Shown here: piece after piece, positions 46,581 to 55,844 of the stretch
How the letters are laid out: the number at the start of each line of letters is the position of its first letter
How positions within the stretch are numbered: the first letter of the stretch is position 1
Assembly: GCA_016708305.1 (NCBI GenBank)
Contig: JADJGB010000008.1
Location: 1,116,001 to 1,180,000 of the forward strand
Direction: 5' to 3'
From: Sphingobacteriales bacterium
GTDB lineage: Bacteria; Bacteroidota; Bacteroidia; Chitinophagales; Chitinophagaceae
Length of the DNA: 64,000 nt
The notes under the pieces: generated by a model
The model's input: the letters and a program-made list of their open reading frames with translations, nothing else
Database searches by the model: none
What the model was told of the DNA's origin: nothing
Position numbers and translations under genes: made by a program

Positions 46581-46945
46581 ATCCTTTGGCCTGTAAAATT
46601 AAGGTTGTAGAATATCAAACGTTTACGAAAAGCGGAGTTTCTGCCAAAACTTCATGTTCTTTTTGAAATATCGTCTCCAAATGATTAAATTATCTGATAC
46701 CTTTACCGAAATCAGACTTTTTAAAAACATTCGGATTTGAATTTGGTTTAAAAATGGGCATAAAGTGACAAATCTGGAGTTTTATGTTAGGATTAATTTT
46801 TATTGAAGTACCTGAATCAGTTTAAAATAAGAATTAATTGTTAAGGCTGAAATACTATGTTTTGAAATAGGTATAATTTTACCTGAAATATCAAAAAAAC
46901 TCATTAATTTATATATATTGATAATATTGGCTTAAATATTTGATA
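46581..46945. other. Divergent intergenic region, feoB / M28 peptidase
   Basis: 365 bp of AT-rich sequence. I see no ORF, no clear Fur-type box and no exact TAnnTTTG box in front of either gene. Confidence 0.4.
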
Positions 46946-48571
46946 ATGAATAAAATAACAAATTGTTTCATAATTCTTGCCATATTACTTTTCGGGCAAA
47001 ATGTAGTGGCTCAAGAAAGCACGTTAGAGCGCAATCTGAAAAAGCATATCTCTTTTCTGGCTGATGACAAGCTGGAAGGCAGAAGAGCAGGTACGGTAGG
47101 TGAGCAAAAAGCAATGGTTTATATTGCCGGACAGTTCAAAAAATCTGGTTTACAGCCAAAGGGAGTAAAAGCGTTTTTACAACCTTTTGAAATAAATGAA
47201 GGAAAAAGAATGGGCGATGGGGCTTATTTGCAAATTGGAGGTAAAAAACTGATTTCCGGACAGGATTATTTTATACTTCCTTACAGTGGTACAAAAACAT
47301 TCGATTTTACCTGTTCGAATCAAATCACAACAAAAAATCACTTGTTTGTGAGTATAGATTCAATTTTAACACAGGCAAACTCAAATCCACATTTTGATGC
47401 TACAGAAGCATTGTATAAAAAAGCATTGGATGCGGAGCAAAATGGTGCATCTGAAATATTTTTTTACAATTCCTCTAATCAGGATGATTTGAGATTTAAT
47501 AAAAGAGATAAATCTGCAACTTTAAAAATACCTGTAGTTTACCTGAATAGCAATACTTATAAGCATTACATTGAGCTTACGGGCCAAAAAAAAATTAATG
47601 GTAAAGCCGAAATCGTAAATGATATTAGAATCGGCCATAACGTGGTGGGTTATATTGATAACAAAGCAAAACATACGGTGATATTGGGCGCTCATTTTGA
47701 CCATCTGGGTTATGGCGAAGACGGTAATTCGATGCTGAGAACCGGTGAACGCCTAATTCATAACGGCGCAGATGACAATGCAAGCGGAACAGCTGCACTG
47801 ATAGAACTATCATCCATGCTGAAAAAACCAACCTTAAAAAATAACAACTATCTGTTTATTGCTTTTTCCGGCGAAGAATTAGGATTGTACGGCTCAAAGT
47901 ATTTTGTCGAAAACCCTACCATTGATTTAAACAAAGTCAATTATATGATTAATATGGACATGGTAGGCCGACTGAATGACAGTACTAAAACGCTCACAAT
48001 AGGAGGATATGGCACCTCGCCATCATGGTCGGAGGTAATTAAGGAAAACAGAAATGGCGGGTTTAGCAATAAAATAGATTCCAGTGGTTCAGGGCCAAGC
48101 GACCACACCTCCTTTTACCGGAAGGATATTCCGGTGCTTTTTTATTTTACGGGTTTGCATCATGATTATCATAAGCCTTCAGATGATTATGATAAAATAA
48201 ATTATAAGGGAGAAGCGTTAATTATTGAAAACATTTACGATGTGGTGAAACAATTAAACAATAGTCCGAAACTTGCTTTCCTGAAAACCAGAGAGGTACA
48301 GGTTTCCACTACTTCGTTTAAAGTAACAATGGGCATCATGCCCGATTATACCTTTAGTGGCGAGGGGGTAAAAGCTGATGGGGTAACTGATGGCAGGCCG
48401 GCAGCAAAGGCAGGTATTAAAGGAGGTGATATAATTTTGGGTCTGGGAGATTATCCTATACATGATATGGAAAGCTACATGAAAGCTTTAAACAAGTTTA
48501 AAAAAGGAGATGCGACCACCGTAAAATTCAAAAGGGGTGATGAAATAATGAAGGCAGAAATTACTTTTTAA
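46946..48571 (+). CDS. M28 family zinc aminopeptidase with C-terminal PDZ domain
   Basis: 541 residues from ATG 46946 (a TTG two codons earlier also opens the frame). A signal peptide ends NVVAQ. The M28 metal ligands are visible in order: GAHFDHLGYG, GADDNASGTAALIEL, SGEELGLYGS, NMDMVGRL, and the His in LHHDYHKPSDDYDKI. An inserted PA-like region precedes the catalytic core. The last 95 residues are a PDZ domain (GRPAAKAGIKGGDIILGLGD). A secreted or periplasmic peptidase. Confidence 0.92.
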   Translation: MNKITNCFIILAILLFGQNVVAQESTLERNLKKHISFLADDKLEGRRAGTVGEQKAMVYIAGQFKKSGLQPKGVKAFLQPFEINEGKRMGDGAYLQIGGKKLISGQDYFILPYSGTKTFDFTCSNQITTKNHLFVSIDSILTQANSNPHFDATEALYKKALDAEQNGASEIFFYNSSNQDDLRFNKRDKSATLKIPVVYLNSNTYKHYIELTGQKKINGKAEIVNDIRIGHNVVGYIDNKAKHTVILGAHFDHLGYGEDGNSMLRTGERLIHNGADDNASGTAALIELSSMLKKPTLKNNNYLFIAFSGEELGLYGSKYFVENPTIDLNKVNYMINMDMVGRLNDSTKTLTIGGYGTSPSWSEVIKENRNGGFSNKIDSSGSGPSDHTSFYRKDIPVLFYFTGLHHDYHKPSDDYDKINYKGEALIIENIYDVVKQLNNSPKLAFLKTREVQVSTTSFKVTMGIMPDYTFSGEGVKADGVTDGRPAAKAGIKGGDIILGLGDYPIHDMESYMKALNKFKKGDATTVKFKRGDEIMKAEITF

Positions 48572-48578
48572 AAAAACC

Positions 48579-49022
48579 ATGGTTTTACAGAAAAGTGCAT
48601 TAGACATACATAAGATTACAGAGGAGTTTTTTGAGGATACTAAATTACTTGGAATCGTTACCACAGTAAAGGACTATCGTTTTTGTTGGCATCTGAACAA
48701 TATGCTGGGTATGGATTTCAGGGTGAATCATGAGATAGAAATTCAACTGAATCGCAAAAGGCGAACTTATTTTTTCTCAGTATATGAATATAAGGAGCCG
48801 GCAAACACGCTGGTGCATTATTTGTATAACAATTTATGGGATGGCGAGTATTTGCTGCCCGAGTTTAAACATCTTGATTTTTTATGGTTGATGAAAAATG
48901 ATACAGTAACTGATGAATATCTCAATCACCTGATCTCGTTGCTTAAAAGTATTCCTGATGTGCAGTTGGTAACAGATATAAACATTGAAAAAATTAAGAG
49001 CAAAGAATATCTGATTTTTTAA
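48579..49022 (+). CDS. IPExxxVDY-family protein
   Basis: 147 residues, starting 7 bp after the M28 peptidase gene. It matches the Bacteroidota IPExxxVDY family in length and general pattern: a helical start, then YRFCWHLNNMLGMDFR, then PEFKHLDFLWLMKND. The name-giving motif is not exactly kept at the N-terminus. Cytoplasmic, of unknown function. Probably co-transcribed with the peptidase and the PCD gene that follows. Confidence 0.75.
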   Translation: MVLQKSALDIHKITEEFFEDTKLLGIVTTVKDYRFCWHLNNMLGMDFRVNHEIEIQLNRKRRTYFFSVYEYKEPANTLVHYLYNNLWDGEYLLPEFKHLDFLWLMKNDTVTDEYLNHLISLLKSIPDVQLVTDINIEKIKSKEYLIF

Positions 49023-49032
49023 ACAAACGTAA

Positions 49033-49257
49033 ATGTGGGAAACAAATAACAATCAGTTTTATAGAAAATTTAAGTTTAAAAACTTCAGCGAAGCATTTGC
49101 TTTTATGACCCGTGTTGCTATTGAAGCAGAAAAGGCTGATCATCATCCAAGATGGTGCAATGAATACAGCACTGTAGAAATATGGCTGAGTACACACGAG
49201 GCAGGAAATGTCATTACAGAAAAGATTATGCCCTTGCAAGAAAGATTGATGAATTGA
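49033..49257 (+). CDS. 4a-hydroxytetrahydrobiopterin dehydratase (PCD)
   Basis: 74 residues, shorter than the usual 95-110 because the N-terminal part is missing. The PCD signature is present: AEKADHHPRWCNEYSTVEIW, where HHP is catalytic, then STHEAGNVIT. The Asp that usually ends the signature (TxxD) is replaced in ITEKIM. PCD dehydrates 4a-carbinolamine to quinonoid dihydropterin for aromatic hydroxylases, or serves molybdopterin synthesis. No hydroxylase gene is nearby. Confidence 0.85.
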   Translation: MWETNNNQFYRKFKFKNFSEAFAFMTRVAIEAEKADHHPRWCNEYSTVEIWLSTHEAGNVITEKIMPLQERLMN

Positions 49258-49323
49258 CAGGGTGAGCCTGGGCTTTTTGCCTGCTGACTTTCTATAAAAT
49301 CGGTTACGGTTTATTTGGCGTGA

Positions 49324-49715
49324 TTAACCTTTCCTTTTTTGATTTATAGTAAAAAGACTGAGTACATAACCAAATAATGCTCCAGAAAGGTCTGCCACCA
49401 CGTCAATCCAGTCGAAAGAGCGATTGGGTATAAAACCCCCTGAATAAATTCAATAATCAACCCATATACGGAAGCCAGAAAAGAAACAGAAAGGAATGCC
49501 TGCAGCGGATTGACATCCCACTTTTTACTGTAAAATAATCCCCTGCATACTAAAAAAACCAAAACAGCAAACATTACAAAGTGCACTATTTTATCAAAAT
49601 AGATTCCTGAAAGCCAGTTTTCTTCAGGGAATGCAGAGCCGGGCATTACTAATAATACTGTAATCAGTAAAAACCATATAATAGCAGGAATGATTCCTTT
49701 TAATCCGTTTTTCAT
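49324..49715 (-). CDS. VanZ-family membrane protein (C-terminal frameshift)
   Basis: About 130 residues with four membrane helices and the VanZ-like motif FDKIVHFVMFAVLVFL. The open frame 49344-49715 changes to unlikely sequence after EFIQG. Adding one base to the C5 run at 49436-49440 gives FIPNRSFDWIDVVADLSGAL, the conserved VanZ ending (R-x-F-D-x-x-D), to TAA at 49324. Its ATG directly follows the ATPase stop. VanZ proteins are linked to teicoplanin resistance in enterococci; function here unknown. Confidence 0.85.
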
Positions 49716-50339
49716 TTAACGCTGTTTATAGTCCATAATATTGAGCAAGTTATTGCAAAAACTGTATTCGGTTTTGTCATTGCTGCTCACCACTACGGTT
49801 CTGTTTTTACAAAATTGATTTATCAATCGGTTGTATAGTTCAATACCTGCTGCATCCAGATTGGTACATGGCTCGTCCAACAATACCAATGCAGTATCCG
49901 AAAAAATACATTGAGCCAGTTTTACCCTTTGTTTCATGCCGCTCGAGAATTGATCAATTCGTTTATTTTTTGATGCTTCCAACCCGATTTTACTAATAAT
50001 AGTATCCGTATTTACAGTTTTCAAAAAAGGTTTAAATGATTGATGAAACTCCAGAAATTCGGTTAAGGTCATTTCTTCTACCAGCTCAAGATAGGGCGCA
50101 CAAAGCGCAATATGTTTAAATACTTTATCATCGTGTATTTTCTTTTCGTTGAAAAACCATTCGGATTTACCATCATTCAATTGAATAGCACTGCTCAAAA
50201 CCTGAAGCAGCGTACTCTTTCCCGATCCGTTGGGGCCTATGATTGCATAAGATTTTTTGGCAGAGAATGTGTAGGTTAAATGGTGAAAGATCCAATCTTT
50301 ATTAAATCGTTTACCTGCATTAATCAATTGAATCGTCAT
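49716..50339 (-). CDS. ABC transporter ATP-binding protein
   Basis: 207 residues from ATG 50339, which overlaps the end of lpxA by 20 bp; a longer frame starting at 50420 is not natural. Walker A IIGPNGSGKSTLL, signature FSSGMKQRVKLAQ, Walker B LVLLDEPCTNLDAAG. A stand-alone ATPase of the CcmA/ABC-2 type with no permease gene beside it. The overlap with lpxA suggests an envelope role. Confidence 0.88.
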   Translation of the reverse strand: MTIQLINAGKRFNKDWIFHHLTYTFSAKKSYAIIGPNGSGKSTLLQVLSSAIQLNDGKSEWFFNEKKIHDDKVFKHIALCAPYLELVEEMTLTEFLEFHQSFKPFLKTVNTDTIISKIGLEASKNKRIDQFSSGMKQRVKLAQCIFSDTALVLLDEPCTNLDAAGIELYNRLINQFCKNRTVVVSSNDKTEYSFCNNLLNIMDYKQR

Positions 50340-51126
50340 CTCCGTTTCCTTTTGTAAAGCGTTTGATAATGCCTCTTGTACTTTCCTGAATAAAAGTGAG
50401 AATTTCGTCCCGCTCATCACTTACTGCAAACTCTTCTTCCAGAAACTGAACAGCCTGCGACACATTCAATCCTTTATTATACAAAATACGATAAATGTCG
50501 AGAATATGATTGATTTTTTCTACTGAGTAGCCTCTTCTTTTCAGACCTACCGAGTTGATGCCGGCATAGCTCAAGGGTTGCCTGGCAGCTTTAATAAAAG
50601 GAGGCACGTCTTTGCTTACCAGCGAGCCTCCGCTGATAAAAACGTGCGACCCGATTTTTACAAACTGATGCACGGCGCACACGCCGCCAAAACCTACATA
50701 ATCGCCAATTGTTACATGGCCTGCTATTTGGGTGCTGTTACTGAGTGTGCAATAATCGCCAATAATACAGTCGTGTCCGATATGGCTGTATGCCAAAATC
50801 CAGCAACCTTTGCCCACAGAGGTTTTCATTCTGTCGCTGGTACCGCGATGAATGGTTACAAACTCGCGAATAACACAGTCATCTCCAATTTCCACTGTTG
50901 TTTTTTCACCAACAAATTTTTTGTCTTGTGGCTCCGAGCCGATTACTGCGCCAGGGAAAATTTTACAGTTTTTACCGATTCTTACCCCGTCAAAAATGGT
51001 TACATTAGACCCAATCCAAGTGCCTTCGCCAATCTCAACATCAGGATGAATAACCGTAAATGGATCTATTTTCACATTTGTAGCCACTTTGGCTTCAGGG
51101 TGTACGTATGAATTGTAGTGTATCAT
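50320..51126 (-). CDS. lpxA: Acyl-ACP--UDP-N-acetylglucosamine O-acyltransferase
   Basis: 268 residues. A left-handed beta-helix of hexapeptide repeats fills residues about 5-190, with the catalytic His near 118 in AYSHIGHDC and VGFGGVCAVHQFVKIGSHVF. The C-terminal helical part (INSVGLKRRGYS) is typical of LpxA. It adds the 3-hydroxyacyl chain to UDP-GlcNAc, the first step of lipid A synthesis in the cytoplasm. Confidence 0.96.
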   Translation of the reverse strand: MIHYNSYVHPEAKVATNVKIDPFTVIHPDVEIGEGTWIGSNVTIFDGVRIGKNCKIFPGAVIGSEPQDKKFVGEKTTVEIGDDCVIREFVTIHRGTSDRMKTSVGKGCWILAYSHIGHDCIIGDYCTLSNSTQIAGHVTIGDYVGFGGVCAVHQFVKIGSHVFISGGSLVSKDVPPFIKAARQPLSYAGINSVGLKRRGYSVEKINHILDIYRILYNKGLNVSQAVQFLEEEFAVSDERDEILTFIQESTRGIIKRFTKGNGDDDSID

Positions 51127-51163
51127 TGTTTTGATGATCGGGTATAAAATTCCAAATTGTCTG

Positions 51164-51171
51164 CAAAGTTA
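51164..51171 (-). promoter_or_regulatory. -7 box for lpxA
   Basis: TAACTTTG on the minus strand, 38 bp before the lpxA ATG; exact TAnnTTTG match. Confidence 0.6.
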
Positions 51172-51272
51172 GTTATTCGGCTACATTGAATTAAAAAATT
51201 TTATAAAGATATAATAGTCAATTAGTTATAGTCAATAAAAACCACAAACGCCTGTTTTTCAACAAGTAGTCC

Positions 51273-51280
51273 TATTTTTG
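51273..51280 (+). promoter_or_regulatory. -7 box for the AraC-type gene
   Basis: TATTTTTG, exact TAnnTTTG match, 46 bp before ATG 51327. Confidence 0.55.
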
Positions 51281-51326
51281 CGTTTATTATACAGTTGATT
51301 TTATTGAAAATGGTGTTTAACAGGTG

Positions 51327-52220
51327 ATGAAGATTTTAAAAAACTTACGGGAAATATCAAAAAAGGAACAAAAGATTCCCGGAGCTATACATTATGACAT
51401 AAAAAGGCTTGAAAGAGAGCAAACAATGTTGATAGAAGACAAGGGTATCATTAAATATGAATATAATAAAAAATGCCCTGATGAAAACTACCTTGAATTA
51501 AAATTTTGCATTCTCGGGAATGTTTATTGCAGCGAACAAAATTGTTCCAAATGCAGTTTGGAAAATTCCAGACTCTGCGATGACAGTACGCCTTCCTTTG
51601 ATGTTCTTACTATTAAATATTTCGCTTCTCAGTTGTCTCAGTTTATCAAACACAGAACAACCGATAATCCTTCGGCAGATTCTTTATTGATGTTTGATAA
51701 AAAATCTTCTTTTGAAAAAGAGGTGCCCATCTGTTGTAAAATAAGGTCAGTAATTGAAGGATTATTTAGCCATAAATATTCAGGAAGCCTGGAGAATATA
51801 TACGTAAATGCGCAATTGCAGATGTTATTGCTTCTTTGTATGGATTGTCTTGCTTCCAGTAGTGAGGGTGAAGAGGTATCATGTAAATTCCTGACTAATG
51901 ATTATGATAAAGAAAAAATAATAAAAGCCCGCGAGGTACTTTTGAAACACATCGGCGATCCTATTACCATAAAAGATTTGAGTAAAAAAGTGGCCATGAA
52001 TGAGTGCTACCTCAAAAAAGGTTTCAAAGAAATGTATGGCACCACTATTTTTGAATTTTACCAAAATCAGCGAATGGAACATGCAAAATATCTGCTTTAT
52101 GAAAAAGGCCTCAGCGTAACCGATGTTGCTGCGTTGCTGGGCTATTCGTCTATTTCACACTTCAGTACTGCCTTTAAAAAACAAACAGGGCTTAAGCCCT
52201 GCGAGTTGTTATTGCGATAA
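51327..52220 (+). CDS. AraC-family regulator with N-terminal cysteine cluster
   Basis: 297 residues from ATG 51327 (the GTG just before is less likely). The C-terminal 100 residues are the two-HTH AraC domain, with LSKKVAMNECYLKKGFKEMY and VAALLGYSSISHFSTAFKKQ. The sensor half has six cysteines between residues 50 and 84, including C-x4-C-x2-C-x7-C, plus a later CC pair. This could bind a metal or act as a redox switch; the general layout recalls PchR-type iron regulators. Target genes are not evident. Confidence 0.85.
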   Translation: MKILKNLREISKKEQKIPGAIHYDIKRLEREQTMLIEDKGIIKYEYNKKCPDENYLELKFCILGNVYCSEQNCSKCSLENSRLCDDSTPSFDVLTIKYFASQLSQFIKHRTTDNPSADSLLMFDKKSSFEKEVPICCKIRSVIEGLFSHKYSGSLENIYVNAQLQMLLLLCMDCLASSSEGEEVSCKFLTNDYDKEKIIKAREVLLKHIGDPITIKDLSKKVAMNECYLKKGFKEMYGTTIFEFYQNQRMEHAKYLLYEKGLSVTDVAALLGYSSISHFSTAFKKQTGLKPCELLLR

Positions 52221-52235
52221 ATTTTTAACTGCTTA

Positions 52236-52808
52236 TTATGCGTTTTTTAAAACCGGTAAACGTTTTTGAGCCAATGCAAAGGTGCCAAATATCAAACCAC
52301 TATAAAACAAATCACCAATAAAGCTTCCAAAGAAAAGCTGGTTGCCAAAGGTGTTGTAAAACGGAAGTGCTCTCAGGTAGGTCATTCCTAATGTAAGCGC
52401 AGGCTCATATTCAACCGCATTAGGAACACGACTGGCTACCCATACGCCAAAGTTGGAAATAATCCAGAAAATAGTAGAACCGGCAATAGTGAAACCAAGC
52501 ACTTTTACTGCTTTAGGTTGATGCATATTGGTGCCCAATAACACTACCAGCAGCATGGAGCCATATACAAAAAATTGAGAAATACCGTAAAATCCTTGCT
52601 GTCCCATTAGCTGGAAAAGTAAGTCGGACACAAAATAAGCGCCAATAGGAATGAGGTAGGCTTTCCAGTTTTGCTCAAACATGGTGCCGCCAAACAAAGA
52701 AATTGCTACAAGAGGAGAAAAGTTGAGTGGGTGTGGCATTATTCTGCTCATGGCAGCGATTAAAATGATTGCCACAACTACTCCAAATTTTACGCTTATT
52801 TTTTTCAT
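52236..52808 (-). CDS. DUF6580 family membrane protein (putative transporter)
   Basis: 190 residues, about five or six membrane helices. The start MSRIMPHPLNFSPLVAISLF, then GGTMF and a conserved Gly/Pro pattern, fits DUF6580, a family annotated as putative small-molecule transport (ECF S-component-like). Ligand unknown. Converges on the AraC-type gene with a 15-bp gap. Confidence 0.8.
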   Translation of the reverse strand: MKKISVKFGVVVAIILIAAMSRIMPHPLNFSPLVAISLFGGTMFEQNWKAYLIPIGAYFVSDLLFQLMGQQGFYGISQFFVYGSMLLVVLLGTNMHQPKAVKVLGFTIAGSTIFWIISNFGVWVASRVPNAVEYEPALTLGMTYLRALPFYNTFGNQLFFGSFIGDLFYSGLIFGTFALAQKRLPVLKNA

Positions 52809-52926
52809 TTCGGGAAAATGTTTTTTGAAATTAAAGTACGAAATTAGTAAATTTTGTATTTGAATAGTCTAAAAAATTATTTAGGCGGATGAAAGGACTT
52901 ACCGACCATTAGATTTGGGTTCGAAT

Positions 52927-53508
52927 CTATATCCCTTTTAGAACCTTTTTTATCAAATCTTCTAAAGAAACCTGAGGTTCCGATTGCAAAATTTTGTTCA
53001 CTGCCTGATCTGCCTGTATTTTATTAATGCCTAAGGCTGCCAGCGCATTCATGGCATCAGCTTTTAATGTCCTGTTTTTATCAATAGGCATTGAAATTTC
53101 TATTGATTGTTTTCCCAGTTTGTCTTTTAGTTCCAAAACTACTCTTTCGGCGGTTTTTTTGCCAATTCCCTTTATTTTTTCAAAAGCGTTGCTGTTGTTG
53201 GTAAGAATGTTATTAACAATTTCTTCCGGTTTCATGTAAGAAAGTATAAGTCTGGCGGTGCCAGCGCCAATGCCCGAAACACTGATTAAGTAAATAAACA
53301 AATTCTTTTCAGTTACATCTGCAAAACCGTAAAGAAAGTGTGCATCTTCCTTAATTAATAAATGAGTAAAGAGCAAGCCACTTTCAAGAGATTGAATTTG
53401 AGAATAGGTGTTGAGGCTGATGTTTAAATCGTAGCCCACGCCGTTTACATCTACTATTACTGATGACGGGGTTTTACTATTGAAGTTTCCTTTTAAATAG
53501 GCAATCAT
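52927..53508 (-). CDS. ruvA: Holliday junction branch migration protein RuvA
   Basis: 193 residues from ATG 53508, MIAYLKGNFNSKTPSSVIVD; the longer frame from 53580 is not natural. Domain I ends near LLIKEDAHFLYGF, domain II holds two helix-hairpin-helix motifs (ISGIGAGTARLIL and IKGIGKKTAERVVLEL), and domain III, which binds RuvB, is the last 50 residues. It binds four-way junctions for RuvB-driven branch migration. Confidence 0.96.
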   Translation of the reverse strand: MIAYLKGNFNSKTPSSVIVDVNGVGYDLNISLNTYSQIQSLESGLLFTHLLIKEDAHFLYGFADVTEKNLFIYLISVSGIGAGTARLILSYMKPEEIVNNILTNNSNAFEKIKGIGKKTAERVVLELKDKLGKQSIEISMPIDKNRTLKADAMNALAALGINKIQADQAVNKILQSEPQVSLEDLIKKVLKGI

Positions 53509-53599
53509 AGGTGCGAAAATAACAATTAACTGATAATTATTAACAGTTGATTTTATGCTAACAACTGTTTGGAATTGCATAATATCATTATAATACTCC

Positions 53600-53607
53600 T
53601 AACTTTG
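53600..53607 (+). promoter_or_regulatory. -7 box for fabH
   Basis: TAACTTTG, exact TAnnTTTG match, 22 bp before the fabH ATG. Confidence 0.6.
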
Positions 53608-53629
53608 CAGATTAAAAATTTTACCACTC

Positions 53630-54637
53630 ATGAGTAATAAAATTACAGCAGCTATTACAGCAGTTGGCGCTTATGTTCCAGAAGACAAACTGACCAATTT
53701 TGATCTTGAAAAAATGGTGGATACCAATGATGAATGGATACGTACCCGAAGTGGTATTGAAGAAAGAAGGATTTTGAAAGGAGAAGGAAAAGGTGTTTCC
53801 GACATGGCAGCGCCTGCTGTTATAAATCTCTGTGAAAAACGAGGAATTTCTCCGTCCGAAATTGATTGTATGATAGTGGCAACAGTTACAGCAGATATGT
53901 TATTCCCCGCTACTGCTAATATCGTTTGCGATAAAGTTGGAGCAGTAAATGCTTTTGGCTTTGACGTTTCGGCAGCCTGTTCCGGATTTTTATACTCATT
54001 TACGCTGGGCGCCTCCATGATAGAAAGTGGCCGGTATAAAAAGGTGGTGGTTGTGGGGACAGATAAAATGAGTGCCATAGTGGATTATACCGACAGAACC
54101 ACCTGTATCCTATTTGGAGATGCCGCAGGCGCAGTTTTATTGGAACCAAGCGAAAATGGCCTTGGAATTAAGGACAGCATCCTTAAAAGTGATGGAAGCG
54201 GCAGGGAATACCTCAAAATGAAAGCGGGTGGTTCGTGTTACCCAGCATCTATTGAAACTGTAACAAATAAAGAACATTATATTTATCAGGAAGGGAAAAC
54301 CGTCTTCAAATTTGCCGTGAAGGGAATGGCAGACGTAAGCGTGGAACTGTTAGAAAGGAATAATCTGACAGGAGATGATATTGCATGGTTAGTGCCACAT
54401 CAGGCTAATCTTAGAATCATTGATGCTACTGCAAACCGCATGGGCTTATCTCCCGAAAAAGTGATGATAAATATTCAACGTTATGGAAATACCACTTCTG
54501 CAACTATTCCTCTTTGCCTGTGGGAATGGGAAAACCAACTTAATAAAGGCGACAAAATTGTACTTGCCGCTTTCGGCGGTGGGTTTACCTGGGGCGCCAC
54601 CTTGGTAGAGTGGGCTTACGATGGCAAAACACCATAG
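53630..54637 (+). CDS. fabH: Beta-ketoacyl-ACP synthase III
   Basis: 335 residues, thiolase fold. Catalytic Cys117 in DVSAACSGFLYSF, His in WLVPHQANLRIID and Asn in YGNTTSATIPL. GGGFTWGATLVEW at the end is the usual KAS III C-terminus. It condenses acyl-CoA with malonyl-ACP to start fatty-acid synthesis. Bacteroidota often have more than one copy. Confidence 0.95.
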   Translation: MSNKITAAITAVGAYVPEDKLTNFDLEKMVDTNDEWIRTRSGIEERRILKGEGKGVSDMAAPAVINLCEKRGISPSEIDCMIVATVTADMLFPATANIVCDKVGAVNAFGFDVSAACSGFLYSFTLGASMIESGRYKKVVVVGTDKMSAIVDYTDRTTCILFGDAAGAVLLEPSENGLGIKDSILKSDGSGREYLKMKAGGSCYPASIETVTNKEHYIYQEGKTVFKFAVKGMADVSVELLERNNLTGDDIAWLVPHQANLRIIDATANRMGLSPEKVMINIQRYGNTTSATIPLCLWEWENQLNKGDKIVLAAFGGGFTWGATLVEWAYDGKTP

Positions 54638-54728
54638 TTTGCCTAAATCTGTAGGACTAATTTTTTTGACGTAGCAGATAAAACCTTAGTACGCTTATAT
54701 TCCATTATTCAACATTAATATATGAATC

Positions 54729-55256
54729 ATGGGTAAGTTGAGAATTGAACTTATAGAGGCAGATATTACAAAAACGCATTCAGATGCCATTGTAAATGCT
54801 GCTAACAGTTCGCTAATGGGTGGCGGCGGTGTTGACGGAGCTATTCATAGTGCCGGAGGGTCAACTATTCTGGAGGAGTGTAGAAAAATTGCAGCCATGC
54901 AGGGGGAATGTGATACCGGTGAAGAAGTAATTACTTCGGCTGGAAATTTGCCTTGCAAATTCGTTATTCATACTGTAGGTCCCGTTTGGAATGGGGGAAA
55001 CAATAACGAAGCCAAAAAATTAGCAAATTGTTATAAAAACTCACTTCAATTGGCGCTGGCTAATCAGTGTAAAACCATTGCCTTCCCAAACATCAGTACC
55101 GGTGTGTATGGTTATCCCAAAAGGGAAGCGGCAGAAATAGCGGTAAAAACAGTAAATGAATTTTTGCAAACAAACCAAGCAATTGAAAAAGTAATTTTTG
55201 TTTGTTTTGATAATGAAAATCTGCAATTTTATCAGCAAATTTTGAATAGAACATAA
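54729..55256 (+). CDS. Macrodomain protein, ADP-ribosyl/O-acetyl-ADP-ribose hydrolase (YmdB-like)
   Basis: 175 residues. DAIVNAANSSLMGGGGVDGA is the ADP-ribose-binding signature, followed by CDTGEEVITSAGNLPCKFVI, HTVGPVW and FPNISTGVYGYPKREAAEI. This is the MacroD/YmdB layout, which removes acetyl or ADP-ribose groups. Followed by a GNAT gene 2 bp later, so the two are probably co-translated. Confidence 0.93.
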   Translation: MGKLRIELIEADITKTHSDAIVNAANSSLMGGGGVDGAIHSAGGSTILEECRKIAAMQGECDTGEEVITSAGNLPCKFVIHTVGPVWNGGNNNEAKKLANCYKNSLQLALANQCKTIAFPNISTGVYGYPKREAAEIAVKTVNEFLQTNQAIEKVIFVCFDNENLQFYQQILNRT

Positions 55257-55258
55257 GT

Positions 55259-55741
55259 ATGAAATTAAATATCAGAAGAGCAGAGGCAAAAGATTGTGAA
55301 AGAATTCTGGAGTTGGTCCAGGAGCTGGCTGTCTATGAGCGTGCCCCTAATGAAGTAACTGTAAGTTTAGAACATTTTACAGATAGCGGTTTTGGCAATA
55401 ATCCGGTGTGGTGGGCATTTGTGGCTGAAACACCTGTATCCGATCAGGCTACTGAAGAAGAAAATAAAAATAGTATTGCAGGCATCGCATTGTATTATAT
55501 TCGTTTTTCCACCTGGAAAGGTCAGGTGCTCTATCTCGAAGATATTATTGTAACCAAAGAAATGAGGGGGCAGCATATCGGTACCATTTTGTTTGAGCGT
55601 ATTTTACAGGAAGCAAAAGAAAAAGGTTTCAAACGAGTGGCATGGCAGGTGCTGGACTGGAATGAGCCTGCTATAAATTTTTACAAAAAATACAATGCCA
55701 CTTTCGATGGAGAGTGGATAAACTGTACCGTGGTTTTGTAA
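55259..55741 (+). CDS. GNAT-family N-acetyltransferase (diamine-acetyltransferase-like)
   Basis: 160 residues. GNAT motif A is EDIIVTKEMRGQHIGTILFE (acetyl-CoA pyrophosphate loop R-G-x-x-I-G), and motif B is VLDWNEPAINFYKKYNA. The order YLEDIIV and VLDWNxPAIxFY is typical of spermidine/diamine acetyltransferase-like proteins. The substrate is probably a small amine, unproven. Ends before a strong terminator. Confidence 0.9.
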   Translation: MKLNIRRAEAKDCERILELVQELAVYERAPNEVTVSLEHFTDSGFGNNPVWWAFVAETPVSDQATEEENKNSIAGIALYYIRFSTWKGQVLYLEDIIVTKEMRGQHIGTILFERILQEAKEKGFKRVAWQVLDWNEPAINFYKKYNATFDGEWINCTVVL

Positions 55742-55759
55742 ACTGATAATTAATAAAAA

Positions 55760-55797
55760 AAGGTTAAGGTATTGAAATCCTTTAACCTTAACCTTTT
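55760..55797. terminator. Bidirectional terminator
   Basis: AAGGTTAAGG pairs with CCTTAACCTT, with A-runs and T-runs on both sides, 19 bp after the GNAT stop and 48 bp from the convergent manA stop. Confidence 0.85.
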
Positions 55798-55844
55798 CAG
55801 AAATTATTTTTCCTGAGTTTTATACTTGTGTTCTCCTTTTCGAT

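Noticed and set aside
52904..52922. GGTTCGAATC, like a tRNA T-arm
   Set aside because: The flanks do not form a T-stem, and no D-arm, anticodon arm or acceptor stem can be built upstream; the match is part of a short AGATT/AATCT hairpin.
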